Of a stretch of 64,000 bases of DNA, positions 53,294 through 62,495 are shown one piece after another. The notes under the pieces are model-generated. The model was not told the origin of the DNA. It made no database searches and saw only the letters and a list, made by a program, of their open reading frames with translations. Each line of letters starts with the position of its first letter. Positions within the stretch are counted from its first letter, which is position 1. The translations under genes were made by a program, and so were the position numbers. The DNA lies in contig DATAID010000043.1 in the NCBI GenBank assembly GCA_036262835.1, positions 1-64,000 on the forward strand, written 5' to 3'. This stretch comes from RBG-16-66-20 sp036262835. Lineage in GTDB: Bacteria > Pseudomonadota > Gammaproteobacteria > Burkholderiales > SG8-39.

Positions 53294-54967
53294 TCAGGGC
53301 GCGTAGCCCGGGATCTGCGACTCGTCCACCTCGTCGATCTGCTCCTTGTCGAGGAACATCTCGGCGTAGCGGCGATAGACCTTCTTGCGCACGAAGACGT
53401 CGAAGAGATCGGGATCCACGTGGCCGCCAAGACGCATCTTGCCCAGGATGTGCAGCGATTCCGACAGTGTCTTGCCCTTCTTGTAGGGCCGGTCCTTGGC
53501 GGTGAGCGCCTCGAAGATGTCGGCGATGCCCATGACGCGCGCCTGCACCGACATCTGCTCGCGCATGAGGCCCTTCGGATAGCCCTTGCCGTCCATGCGC
53601 TCGTGGTGGCCGCCGGCATATTCGGCGACGTTCTTCAGGTGCCGCGGCCAGGGCAGCGCCTCGAGCATCTTGATCGTCGCGACGATGTGGTGGTTGATGA
53701 TCTGGCGCTCGTCGTTCGTGAGCGTGCCCGCGCGGATGGTCAGGTTCTTCAGCTCGTCCTCGGAGAGGAAGTTCGCCTCATGACCGGAGACGTCGGTCCA
53801 GCGGTAGCGCGCGATCGCGCGCACGCGCTCCTGGTCGGACTCGCGCATCGCCTCGCCGCCGATGTTGCAGGCGCGCAGGAAGGCGCGGTCGTCATCGAGC
53901 CTGCGCAGGCGCTCGCGATGCCGGGCATCGGCCGCGTCGAGCTCGGCGCGGGGCGCGCCGTTCGCCACCAGAAGCGCTTTTTCCCTGAGCAGCTCGATTT
54001 CCGCGTCGCGCTTGAGCACCTCGAAGCGGGTGTCGATGAGATGGATCCGGTCGTACAGCGTCTCGAGCTTGGTCGCCTTGTCGACCACGTGCACGGGCGT
54101 GGTGACCTTGCCGCAGTCGTGCAGGAGCCCGGCGATCTTGAGCTCGTAGCGGTCCTTGTCCGACATGGTGAACGACTTGAGTGGGCCCTCGGCCGTGTCG
54201 TTTACCGCCTCGGCGAGCATCATCGTCAGCTGCGGCACGCGCTGGCAGTGGCCGCCGGTATAAGGCGACTTCTCGTCGATCGCCAGGTTGATCAGGCTGA
54301 TGAAGGACTCGAACAGCTCCTCCAGCTGGATGATGAGCATCCGGTTGGTGAGCGCGATCGCGGCCTGCGATGCGAGCGATTCGGCCAGGCGCTGGTCGGC
54401 GGGCGAGAAGGCCGTGATCGCCCCGGTCTTGGGATGCTGCGCGTTTAGCAGCTGCAGAACGCCGATGATCTCGTTCTCGTGGTTCTTCATCGGCACGGTA
54501 AGGAACGAGGTGGAGCGATACCCCGTCTTCTTGTCGAAGTTGCGGGTGCCGGTGAAGTCGTAGCCCTCCGCGGCGTAGGCGTCCGGGATGTTCACCGTTT
54601 CGCCAGTGAGCGCGACGTGCGCGGCGACCATGCTGTGGTTGGGCGCGCCGTCCTTGCCGATGAGATGGATCGGATAGAACGGGACAGGGTTGCCGGTGGT
54701 GCCGCCGAGGTAGTACTTGAGCGAGGTCGTGCGCACGATCTCGAAGCGCAGCGTCTTGTCCTCAGTGACCCGGTAGAGCGTCCCGCCGTCGGCATGCGTG
54801 ATGGTCTTGGCGGCCATCAGGATGCTCTCGAGCAGACGGTTGATGTCGCGCTCGGCCGAGAGCGAGGCGCCGATCGCGTTCAGCTGCTCGAGCCGATGCC
54901 ACAGATCGCCGTCCGCGTCCTCGAGCGCGGCGGCCCGCTTCACTTCCAGCGCGCTCAAATCGGCCAT
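53294..54967 (-). CDS. GAF-HD-GYP domain protein
   Basis: The 557-residue protein has a GAF sensor (about 25-210) and an HD-GYP domain. The metal motif HDCGK begins at 283, and HHERMDGKGYPKG at about 455. HD-GYP proteins usually hydrolyse cyclic-di-GMP (or related dinucleotides). The gap between HD and GYP is about 170 residues, much longer than the usual 60 or so, and holds a charged helical insertion (around 305-400). It is 19 bases downstream of the GAF-PilB-like gene and is probably co-transcribed. Confidence 0.88.
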   Translation of the reverse strand: MADLSALEVKRAAALEDADGDLWHRLEQLNAIGASLSAERDINRLLESILMAAKTITHADGGTLYRVTEDKTLRFEIVRTTSLKYYLGGTTGNPVPFYPIHLIGKDGAPNHSMVAAHVALTGETVNIPDAYAAEGYDFTGTRNFDKKTGYRSTSFLTVPMKNHENEIIGVLQLLNAQHPKTGAITAFSPADQRLAESLASQAAIALTNRMLIIQLEELFESFISLINLAIDEKSPYTGGHCQRVPQLTMMLAEAVNDTAEGPLKSFTMSDKDRYELKIAGLLHDCGKVTTPVHVVDKATKLETLYDRIHLIDTRFEVLKRDAEIELLREKALLVANGAPRAELDAADARHRERLRRLDDDRAFLRACNIGGEAMRESDQERVRAIARYRWTDVSGHEANFLSEDELKNLTIRAGTLTNDERQIINHHIVATIKMLEALPWPRHLKNVAEYAGGHHERMDGKGYPKGLMREQMSVQARVMGIADIFEALTAKDRPYKKGKTLSESLHILGKMRLGGHVDPDLFDVFVRKKVYRRYAEMFLDKEQIDEVDESQIPGYAP

Positions 54968-54986
54968 GGGCGCCCCCGCGCCGCGC

Positions 54987-57368
54987 TCACTTGATACAGA
55001 CGGAGCGGACTTCCTTGATGTGCGTGACGCCGGAGAGGCACTTTTCCATGCCGTCCTGCTTCAGCGTCCTCATGCCCGTCTCCATGGCGACGGCCAGCAT
55101 CTCGGCGACGCGCGCCTTCTCGGCGATCAGCTTCTTCAGCGGATCGGTCGCGATCAGCAGCTCGTGCAGGCCGCAACGGCCCTTGAAGCCGCTGCCGTTG
55201 CACTTGTCGCAGCCGACCGGCTTGTACATGACGAGCTGGCCCTTCTCGTTGCCGTAATTCTTCACCCACTCGCGGTAGACGCCTTCCATCGCGCTCTTGG
55301 GGTCCTTCTTGAACGTCGCGGTGTTCTGCAGCTCCTCGCAATATTCCTGGAGGAAGGACTTGATCTCCGGGCCGTCCGGGTTGTACGGCGTCTTGCACGA
55401 GCACATGCGCCGCGCGAGGCGCTGAGCCAGGATGCCGAGCAGCGCGTCGGAGAAGTTGAAGGGGTCCATGCCCATGTCGAGCAGGCGGATGATCGATTCC
55501 GGCGCGGAGTTCGTGTGCAGCGTGGCGAAGACGAGGTGGCCGGTGAGCGAGGCTTCGATGCCCGTGCCGGTGGTCTCCTTGTCGCGCATCTCGCCGACCA
55601 TGATGATGTCCGGGTCGGCGCGCAGGAACGCCTTCATCACCGCCGCGAAGTCGAGGCCGGCCTTCTTGTTCACCTGCACCTGGCGCAGACCCTTCTGCGT
55701 GATTTCGACCGGGTCCTCCGCAGTCCAGATCTTCGTGTCCGGCGTGTTCAGGTATTTCAGCACCGAGTGCAGCGTCGTCGTCTTGCCCGAGCCCGTCGGC
55801 CCGCAGACGAAGAAGAGGCCGTAGGGCTTGCCGACCGCCTTGGTCAGCTCCTGCAGGTTGTAGGCCGAGAAGCCCATCTTCTCCAGGGGAATCGGCTCGC
55901 CCGCGGCGAGGATCCGCATCACCACGTCCTCGACGCCGCCCGCGGTGGGAATGGTCGCCACGCGCAACTCGATGTCGAGCGGCCCGAACTTCTTGAACTT
56001 GATCTTGCCGTCCTGGGGCTTTCTCTTCTCCGAGATGTCCAGGTCGCACATGATCTTCAGGCGCGCGGCGAGCGCGTTGCGGTAGCTGGCCGGCACCTCG
56101 ATGTAGGGCTGCAGGTTACCGTCCCGGCGGAAACGGATCTCGGTCTTCGCCTTGCCCGGGTAAGGCTCGATGTGGATATCCGACACGCCTTGGTTGAAGG
56201 CGTCGATGATGATCTTGTTGACGAGCTTGACGAGTTCGTTGTCGGCCGCCGCCGAGGCGTCGTCGGCCGCCGAGCCGTCGCCGCCGCCGTCAATGGGCGC
56301 ATCGTCGTCGCCCAGGGAGGCGAGCATGTCGGACACGTCGCCGCCGCCGTCCGGCGCCTCCGCGCCGTAGAAGTGATTGATGGTCTCCTTGAAGTCCTTC
56401 TGCGTGGTGACCTTGTAGAGGAGCTTCGACTTCGGGAAGACGTTCGAAGCGATGCGCGAGCTGCGGATGCGCTCGGGGTCGAGGCACATGATCGAGAGGC
56501 CTTCCTTCGCCTCGTCGATCGGCAGCCAGAGGTTGGACTCGACGTACTCGCGCTTCAGGTTCTTCAGCAGGTCCATCGGCTTGACCCGGTCGGACTTGAA
56601 GGGCTCGTAGGGCACGCCGAAGAACTTGGAGAGCGCCGCGCCGATCGCCGGCAGCTTCACCTGGAATTCGTCGGTGAGGACGGCCTCGATGTCGATCGCC
56701 TTCTTGCGCGCCTGGCGCGAGGCAAGCTCGAACTCGCCGGCGGAGAGCACCGCGTCCGAGATCAGGTAGTCGTACTTGGTCTTGACGAGCTGCGGCTTCT
56801 GGCGCTGCTTGAAGGCGATGGCGAGGGTCTGGGCGAGCTCGTTCACGCCCTCCTCGGTGAGCGTGCCGAACGGGGCGCCCGCCTTGTTGTTGATGATCTG
56901 GATGACGCCGATCAGCTCCGCACCGCCCTGCTCGACGATCGGGGCGACGAGCTGCTGCTTGGTGCGATAGCCGGTGCGCTTGTCGACCTCCTGCAGGAAG
57001 CGCAGGTTCGGGTTGACCGACTTCAGCTCCGCGTCGTCGTAGACGTCCTTGATGTTGACGAGCTTGCGCGACAGCGCGACATAGCCCGCGATCGAGTGCT
57101 CGGCGATCGGGAGCTTCAGGTCCTTGAACGAGTTGAGGCCGGTCTTGACCTTGGAGACGATCGACTGCTTGTCCTCGCCGACCGTGTAGATGGTCATCCG
57201 GTCGGCGTTGAAAAGCTGCATGATGTCCGCGCTGAGATCGAGGATGATCTCGTCGATATTGTTGGTCGCGTGGATCTTGTTGGTGACCTGCTGCAACTGC
57301 TTCTGGAAGGCGAGCTTGACGTTGACGTCGGTCTGCGTCGTCGTCGGATGGTTGAGTACCGCGCTCAT
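54987..57368 (-). CDS. GspE/PilB-like secretion ATPase with N-terminal GAF domain
   Basis: The 793-residue protein has a GAF domain (about 15-205), a MshEN/GspE N-terminal region (about 225-330), an acidic linker, then the type II/IV ATPase (about 385-793). Walker A is GPTGSGKTT (about 520), followed by DPDIIMVGEMRDKETTG and a metal-binding tetracysteine region (MCSCK to CDKC, about 660-725). Such motors drive pilin polymerisation or type II secretion. A GAF sensor on this ATPase is unusual. No pilC, pilD or pilM-Q is present. ATG at 57368. Confidence 0.85.
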   Translation of the reverse strand: MSAVLNHPTTTQTDVNVKLAFQKQLQQVTNKIHATNNIDEIILDLSADIMQLFNADRMTIYTVGEDKQSIVSKVKTGLNSFKDLKLPIAEHSIAGYVALSRKLVNIKDVYDDAELKSVNPNLRFLQEVDKRTGYRTKQQLVAPIVEQGGAELIGVIQIINNKAGAPFGTLTEEGVNELAQTLAIAFKQRQKPQLVKTKYDYLISDAVLSAGEFELASRQARKKAIDIEAVLTDEFQVKLPAIGAALSKFFGVPYEPFKSDRVKPMDLLKNLKREYVESNLWLPIDEAKEGLSIMCLDPERIRSSRIASNVFPKSKLLYKVTTQKDFKETINHFYGAEAPDGGGDVSDMLASLGDDDAPIDGGGDGSAADDASAAADNELVKLVNKIIIDAFNQGVSDIHIEPYPGKAKTEIRFRRDGNLQPYIEVPASYRNALAARLKIMCDLDISEKRKPQDGKIKFKKFGPLDIELRVATIPTAGGVEDVVMRILAAGEPIPLEKMGFSAYNLQELTKAVGKPYGLFFVCGPTGSGKTTTLHSVLKYLNTPDTKIWTAEDPVEITQKGLRQVQVNKKAGLDFAAVMKAFLRADPDIIMVGEMRDKETTGTGIEASLTGHLVFATLHTNSAPESIIRLLDMGMDPFNFSDALLGILAQRLARRMCSCKTPYNPDGPEIKSFLQEYCEELQNTATFKKDPKSAMEGVYREWVKNYGNEKGQLVMYKPVGCDKCNGSGFKGRCGLHELLIATDPLKKLIAEKARVAEMLAVAMETGMRTLKQDGMEKCLSGVTHIKEVRSVCIK

Positions 57369-57417
57369 GTCCGTTCCCCCGATGCTTGGCCAGCTATCTT
57401 AGCTTCGAACAGCCGCC

Positions 57418-57423
57418 CATTCT
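57418..57423 (-). promoter_or_regulatory. Candidate -10 element for the GAF-PilB-like gene
   Basis: On the minus strand TAGAAT lies in the 97-base gap upstream of the gene, with a weak -35-like TTTAAG about 16 bases further up. It is the only recognisable promoter-like sequence in that gap. Confidence 0.4.
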
Positions 57424-57465
57424 ACCCCAGCCTCATGATTCTTAAACATCTTTTCAGGAACTACG

Positions 57466-58569
57466 TCACCCGGCGGGCGCTTTTGCGCCCCGCCCGGCGG
57501 CCCACAGGCCGCCCTCGAGCACGCTGACGGCGAAACCGCGCTGGGCGAGCAGAAAAGCAGCCGCCGAACTGCGCCGCCCGCTCTGGCAGTAGGCGATGTA
57601 GGGGCGCGCGCGCTCGAGGACCGGGACGCTGTTGCGGACCTCGTTCAGCGGCACGTTGAGCGCCCCGGGCAGGCGGTCGTAGCGGTATTCGGACGGATAG
57701 CGCACGTCCAGCCATGCCGCGCCGCGCGCGACGCGCTCGAGCGCGCCGGCGTAGCTCACGCGCTCGAGCAGCGGCTCGCCCAGCAACTGCTTGAAGTCGG
57801 CCTTGCCCAGGCGCAGCAGCTTTCCGTCGCTCGCCATGCTGACGGTGGCGTTGCGGCGCGTCTCGGCGGCAAGCGCCTCTTCGCCGAACCCATCGCCGCT
57901 CTTCAGCTCGGCGAGCGCGACCCGGACGCCTCCGACCGTGCGCTCAACCTGGCAGTGGCCCGACTCGATCACGTAGTAAAAGTCACCCTCCTCGCCCTCC
58001 CGGATGACAACCTCGCCGCGCTTCGCGCCGATCCTCTCGAACCTGGCAAGCAGCTCGTCGATGCGCGCAGCGTGCAGCCGCGCGAAGACGCCGTGCCGCA
58101 GGTTGGCGAGCGAGAACGCGCTCCATCCGAGGCCGGCGTCGGATCTCACCGCCTGTGCCATGGCGCTTTCGGCGGCGGCCGTGCCCGCGGCGAGCTGGTC
58201 GAAGGTCACGAGGATGTCGAGAACCTCGTCATCGAGCGAGAGCAGCTCCACGTCGCTGATGGCGCGCGAGCGCGCGACGCGTGTCTTGCGGCGGTTGACC
58301 GGATAGCGCCCGTCGCCCAGGCCCCCCACGACGACGAGGGTTCCGCCGCCTTCAAACATGAGGAGCAGCTCGCCTTTCACCAGGAAGATCGATTGGCCCG
58401 CGCCGGTCCGCCCGGCGAGCGGGTCGCTGCCGCGCTCGGCCCGCTCCACCCGCGCGAGGTCGGCGAGCTCCTTCAGGCGCCCGGGCGAAAGCGTCGCAAG
58501 CGGGTCGAGCGTCGCCAGCTGCTCGGCGGTCGCGCGCCCGGCGTCGTTTCGCGACGGCGCGCCCGCCAT
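57466..58569 (-). CDS. Cyclic-nucleotide-binding and rhodanese fusion protein
   Basis: The 367-residue protein has a first, degenerate cNMP-binding fold (about 20-125), a second one (about 157-265) with the phosphate-binding cassette GDGFGEEALAAETRRNAT (Glu230 and Arg239 at the expected positions), and a rhodanese domain (about 275-360) with active-site Cys328 in CQSGRRS. It may couple cAMP or cGMP binding to sulfur transfer or redox sensing. It lies 4 bases downstream of the phosphodiesterase gene and is probably part of the same operon. Confidence 0.88.
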   Translation of the reverse strand: MAGAPSRNDAGRATAEQLATLDPLATLSPGRLKELADLARVERAERGSDPLAGRTGAGQSIFLVKGELLLMFEGGGTLVVVGGLGDGRYPVNRRKTRVARSRAISDVELLSLDDEVLDILVTFDQLAAGTAAAESAMAQAVRSDAGLGWSAFSLANLRHGVFARLHAARIDELLARFERIGAKRGEVVIREGEEGDFYYVIESGHCQVERTVGGVRVALAELKSGDGFGEEALAAETRRNATVSMASDGKLLRLGKADFKQLLGEPLLERVSYAGALERVARGAAWLDVRYPSEYRYDRLPGALNVPLNEVRNSVPVLERARPYIAYCQSGRRSSAAAFLLAQRGFAVSVLEGGLWAAGRGAKAPAG

Positions 58570-58573
58570 CGGC

Positions 58574-59341
58574 CTAGAACTCGAACACCTGGTCGTTCTG
58601 GAGCATGCGCGGCCGGAACGCTCCGGCGCTCGCCTCGATCTCTTCCATGATCAGCTCGATCTCGCCGGGCTTGAGATGCGTGATCCAGATGTCGGCGCGG
58701 CCCTCGAACTTGGCGAGCTCGTCGGCGAGCATGGACGGGCAAAGGTGGCGCGAGATCTCGGCCAGATAGCGCTCCTTGTTGGAGAACGCCGTCTCTATGA
58801 TCAGCGTCTTGAGATTCGCGATCTTGTTGACGCTGCGCCAGAGCTCGTCGTTCGGCCCGGTGTCGCCCGTGAACACGAGGCTGCCGCGTCCCGAGTCGAG
58901 GTGGTAGCCGACCGCGGGAACGGCGTGGATCGCGGAAATCGCGGTGAAGCGGCGCGCCCCGAGGCTCACCGTCTGGCCGACTTCGATCGCCTCGTAGCGC
59001 AGGAACGGCGCCTCGGGCGTGGGGATCTCCGTGAAGTCGGGCCAGATTGCCCAGTTGAAAAGGTGATTCTTGAGGATCTCGAGGGTCGCCGCGGTGGCGT
59101 GGAGCGTGACCGGCTTGTCGCGCATGCCGCCGACCGTATCGACGAGGAAGGGAATCGAGGTGACGTGATCGAGGTGCGAATGCGTGACGAAGATATGGTC
59201 GATGCGCGCGAGCTCCGCCAGGGGCAGGTCGCCCACGCCGGAGCCGGCATCGATCAGCACGTCGTTGTCGACGAGGAAGGAGGTGGTGCGCAGATGCCGT
59301 CCGCCGATTCCTCCCGAGCACCCGAGTACGCGCAGGCGCAT
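58574..59341 (-). CDS. Class II 3',5'-cyclic-nucleotide phosphodiesterase-like metallo-hydrolase
   Basis: The 255-residue MBL-fold protein has the zinc motif HSHLDH at 54-59, then FTGDTGP, TLIIETAFSN and WITHLKP. This pattern matches class II cyclic-nucleotide phosphodiesterases (CpdP/yeast PDE1 type) better than glyoxalase or lactamase relatives. It would hydrolyse cAMP or cGMP. Six bases separate it from the cyclase gene upstream, which supports the call. Confidence 0.85.
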   Translation of the reverse strand: MRLRVLGCSGGIGGRHLRTTSFLVDNDVLIDAGSGVGDLPLAELARIDHIFVTHSHLDHVTSIPFLVDTVGGMRDKPVTLHATAATLEILKNHLFNWAIWPDFTEIPTPEAPFLRYEAIEVGQTVSLGARRFTAISAIHAVPAVGYHLDSGRGSLVFTGDTGPNDELWRSVNKIANLKTLIIETAFSNKERYLAEISRHLCPSMLADELAKFEGRADIWITHLKPGEIELIMEEIEASAGAFRPRMLQNDQVFEF

Positions 59342-59347
59342 GCCGCG

Positions 59348-61585
59348 CTATTTCTCGGCGAACACGGTGACGCCGTCCCAGCCCGCGGCCGGCGGATGGC
59401 GGCGCAGCTCGGCGATCCGCTCCGAGAAGACGGCGTACAGGCGGCAGCTCGGATCCGCGCGCCGCAGCGCTTCGAGCTTCGCTTCGGCGTCATCCCAGGC
59501 GCGGGCCCGGTACGCGCCGAGCGCTTCGCCCCAGAGACGGAGCTCGCCGCGCCGGTCCGGGCCGACCTCGCTCTCGAGGCCGATCGGCGCGTAGACGGTC
59601 AGCGCGGTGTCGCGGCCCTTGACCTTGATGCGGTCGATTTCGCGAAAGACGACATCGTTCGCCGCAGCGCGCGTCGCCTCGCCCACCAGGATGCCGACGC
59701 CGTAGTGCTTGGTGCGCGCCTCCAGCCTCGAGGCAACGTTGACCGCGTCGCCCATGGCGGTATAGGCGCGCCGCACCTGCGAGCCCATGTCGCCAACGCG
59801 CACGCTGCCGGTGTTGACCCCCACTCCGATCTCGAGCGCCGGCCAGCCCCGGCCGGTCAGCTTCTTGTTCAGCACCCTGCACTCCCTTTGCATGTCCAGC
59901 GCCGCGAGCACGCCGTTGCGCGCATGCTGCGGATCCTCCACTGGAGCCCCCCAAAACGCCATGATCGCGTCGCCGATGTACTTGTCAAGCGTGCCCCGGT
60001 ATCCCGAGCGGATGATGCGGCTCATGTCGGTCAGGTACTGGTTGATGTACTCGCGCAGCTCCTCGGGGGCGAGCGCCTCCGAGATGCCGGTGAAGCCGCG
60101 CACGTCGGCAAAAAGGATGGTCAGCTCCGCAGCCTTCGGCTCCATGTGGGCAAGGTCGGGGTTGGCCACGATCCGGTCGACCAGTTCCGGCGGAACGTAC
60201 TGGCCGAACCTCGCCGCCACGCGGCGCTTGATCCGGTCCTCGACGAAATAGCCGTAGGCCATGCTCGTCGAGTAGATGAACGCGGTCATCAGAACCGAGG
60301 CGGCCAGCGGCAGCACGATGCCCGCCTCGCTCCAGAGAGCGAGGTCGATCCAGGTGATGAGGCCCAGTCCGAGCGCAGCCGCCATCGTCGCGAACGGCGC
60401 CGACAGCACCGGAATCAGGAGCGAGAGCACGAGCCCGCCCAGCGTCACGAAAGCGACTTCGGCGCCCAGCATGTAGCCGGGCTTCGATTTGAGCGCCCCG
60501 TGGTACATGCCGGACACCAGGTTCGCGTGGATTTCCACTCCGGGATACACCTTGTCCACCGGTGTGGAGCGCAGGTCGAGGAGCCCGGGCGCGCTCGCGC
60601 CGATGATCGCGACCTTGCCTTTCAGGCGCGCCGACTCCACGCGCCCGGCGAGCACGTCGGCGAGGGACAGATAGTGAACCGTTCCGCGCCTGCCCGCGTA
60701 GGGCACGAGCGCCGCGGCCTGCTCGTCCACCGGAATGGTCAGGCGTCCCACGGTGAGCCACTCCAGGCGCGAATAGCCGCCCGCTTCTCCGCTGCGGGGA
60801 AAGCCGGGCCTCACCTCCGGGGGCTTGCGGTCCGCCTGTTCGAGCGCAAGCAGCGTTCGCACGAGCGCGAGCGAGAACGCTTCGTAGTACTGGCCGTCGA
60901 GCTCCGCGAGCAGCGGCACTCGCCGTACCGCGCCGTCGTCATCGACGATCGGGTTGAAATGGCCCGCGCCGAAAGCGTTCTGCACATAGGGCGCGAGGTT
61001 CCCGGTATAGCCGCTCCAGCGCGTGAGCGGGACGTCGCGTCCCGAAAAAGCGCCCTTGCCCAACACCGGCGGCGGCAGCATGTTGACGCGTACCGCCGGG
61101 GCTTCGCTGCTCAGGTAGTAGCCCAGCACCACAGGCCGGTTTTTCAGGCTCGTCGCGAAGGCGGCGTCATAGTCGAGCCTCGGCCTCAGGCGCCGGTAGG
61201 CGGACTGGAACTCGCGGGCGTCCTTCAGCTCTGCGCGCGCTAGCGCGTCGATCGCCGCGACGCCGGAGCTCATGTCGGGCTCCGCCCAGACCACGTCGAA
61301 GCCGAGCACCGCAATGCCGTAGTCGTCGAAGAGCTTGTCCACGAGGCGCGCCATGAGCGCGCGGCTCCAGGGCCAGCCGCCGACTTCGGCGAGACTGCGC
61401 TCGTCGATGTCGAGAATGACGATCTGCGGATCGGCCCTGCCCGGCGCCGTGAGCCGCAGGCGCGCGTCGTAAATGATGTTGTCGACCTGATCGATGAAGC
61501 CGACCGTGTACCAGCCGATGACATGGCCGATAAAGAAGAGCGTGATTGCGAAACCGAGGAGAATCCGGACGAGGTGCTGCTTCAC
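59348..61585 (-). CDS. CHASE2-domain class III adenylate/guanylate cyclase
   Basis: The 745-residue membrane protein has an N-terminal membrane helix (about 7-28), an extracytoplasmic CHASE2 sensor (about 30-330, with IVILDIDERSL, GGWPWSR and GFDVVWAEPD), three further membrane segments (about 350-440), and a class III cyclase domain (about 480-660). Catalytic segments are LFADVRGFTGISE and DKYIGDAIMAFWGAP, which carry the two metal-binding Asp. Whether it makes cAMP or cGMP cannot be read by eye. A helical tail follows. Confidence 0.92.
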   Translation of the reverse strand: MKQHLVRILLGFAITLFFIGHVIGWYTVGFIDQVDNIIYDARLRLTAPGRADPQIVILDIDERSLAEVGGWPWSRALMARLVDKLFDDYGIAVLGFDVVWAEPDMSSGVAAIDALARAELKDAREFQSAYRRLRPRLDYDAAFATSLKNRPVVLGYYLSSEAPAVRVNMLPPPVLGKGAFSGRDVPLTRWSGYTGNLAPYVQNAFGAGHFNPIVDDDGAVRRVPLLAELDGQYYEAFSLALVRTLLALEQADRKPPEVRPGFPRSGEAGGYSRLEWLTVGRLTIPVDEQAAALVPYAGRRGTVHYLSLADVLAGRVESARLKGKVAIIGASAPGLLDLRSTPVDKVYPGVEIHANLVSGMYHGALKSKPGYMLGAEVAFVTLGGLVLSLLIPVLSAPFATMAAALGLGLITWIDLALWSEAGIVLPLAASVLMTAFIYSTSMAYGYFVEDRIKRRVAARFGQYVPPELVDRIVANPDLAHMEPKAAELTILFADVRGFTGISEALAPEELREYINQYLTDMSRIIRSGYRGTLDKYIGDAIMAFWGAPVEDPQHARNGVLAALDMQRECRVLNKKLTGRGWPALEIGVGVNTGSVRVGDMGSQVRRAYTAMGDAVNVASRLEARTKHYGVGILVGEATRAAANDVVFREIDRIKVKGRDTALTVYAPIGLESEVGPDRRGELRLWGEALGAYRARAWDDAEAKLEALRRADPSCRLYAVFSERIAELRRHPPAAGWDGVTVFAEK

Positions 61586-61622
61586 TCAAATCCTCCGGCG
61601 TCCGGGCCGGCGAGCCGGACCT

Positions 61623-62474
61623 TCAGTGCTTGTGGAAGAACTCCATCTTGATGCCCGCGATCTCGACCAGGTCGTGGTCTTTGAGCGGGTGGGGCGCCGC
61701 ACCGATCGCCTGGCCATTGACAGTCGGGCGCTGCGCACCTTCCACGTGAGTGATGAAGTAGCCCTGCGGACGGCGGGTGAGAACCGCGACCTGCACGCCG
61801 GGCTTGCCGAGCGTGGTGAGGGGCTTGGAGAGCTCGAGCTCCTTGCCGGCGTTGCCGCCCGATAGCAGCTGGATTGCGCCGAGGGGCTGCCCGGCGGGCT
61901 TCGCCGCCGCGGGTGCTGCGGCAGGAGCCGGCGCTGCCGCGGGCTTGGCCGCAGGTGCCGCTGCCGGCTTGGCAGCCGCGGCTGCAGCAGCAATCTGCGC
62001 GCCCTTGTTGTCCTTGTCCGCGACGCCTGCGGCGGCGGCGCTCGCTGCGGCCTGCTGAACGGCCGCCTGGCGTGCCGCCACCGCACCGGCACCGCCGGCC
62101 GCGGCGGCAGCCGCCGCTTTCATCGCCGAGGGACGCAGCACCATCGTTTTCTCGAAATCCGCGGCCGCGGCCGCCGGTTGCGCGCCCTGCTCCTGGATGA
62201 ACTTGAGCTTGTACTTGCCAAGCTCGATGGTGTCGTTGTTCTGGAGAAAGTGCTTCTTGACCGGGTTGCCGTTCACGAGCGTCCCGTTGGTCGAGCCGAG
62301 GTCCTCCATGAACGAGTCGTTCAGGATCGTGACGATCACAGCATGCTCGCCGCTGACCGCCAGATTGTCGATCTGGATGTCGTTGTGAGCCTTGCGGCCG
62401 ATCGTGGTGCGCTCCTTGGTGATCGGAATTTCCTTGAGCACCAGACCGTCCATGCTGAGTATCAGTTTCGCCAT
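61623..62474 (-). CDS. Double FHA-domain protein with Ala-rich linker
   Basis: The 283-residue protein has an N-terminal FHA domain (about 1-95) with Gly26-Arg27, Ser41/His44 and GSTNG 60-64, the phosphothreonine-binding set. A long Ala/Pro/Lys linker follows (about 97-200), then a second FHA-like domain (about 203-283) with TVNG but without the Arg/Ser pair. FHA proteins bind Thr-phosphorylated partners. It is 21 bases from the PP2C phosphatase gene, the usual partner, but no Ser/Thr kinase lies in the window. Confidence 0.88.
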   Translation of the reverse strand: MAKLILSMDGLVLKEIPITKERTTIGRKAHNDIQIDNLAVSGEHAVIVTILNDSFMEDLGSTNGTLVNGNPVKKHFLQNNDTIELGKYKLKFIQEQGAQPAAAAADFEKTMVLRPSAMKAAAAAAAGGAGAVAARQAAVQQAAASAAAAGVADKDNKGAQIAAAAAAAKPAAAPAAKPAAAPAPAAAPAAAKPAGQPLGAIQLLSGGNAGKELELSKPLTTLGKPGVQVAVLTRRPQGYFITHVEGAQRPTVNGQAIGAAPHPLKDHDLVEIAGIKMEFFHKH

Positions 62475-62495
62475 TCGCCGATCCCTGACCTTGGT

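Noticed and set aside
61870..62120. GCx-rich low-complexity stretch resembling a tandem DNA repeat
   Set aside because: It encodes the Ala/Pro/Lys linker between the two FHA domains; there is no regular DNA repeat unit.
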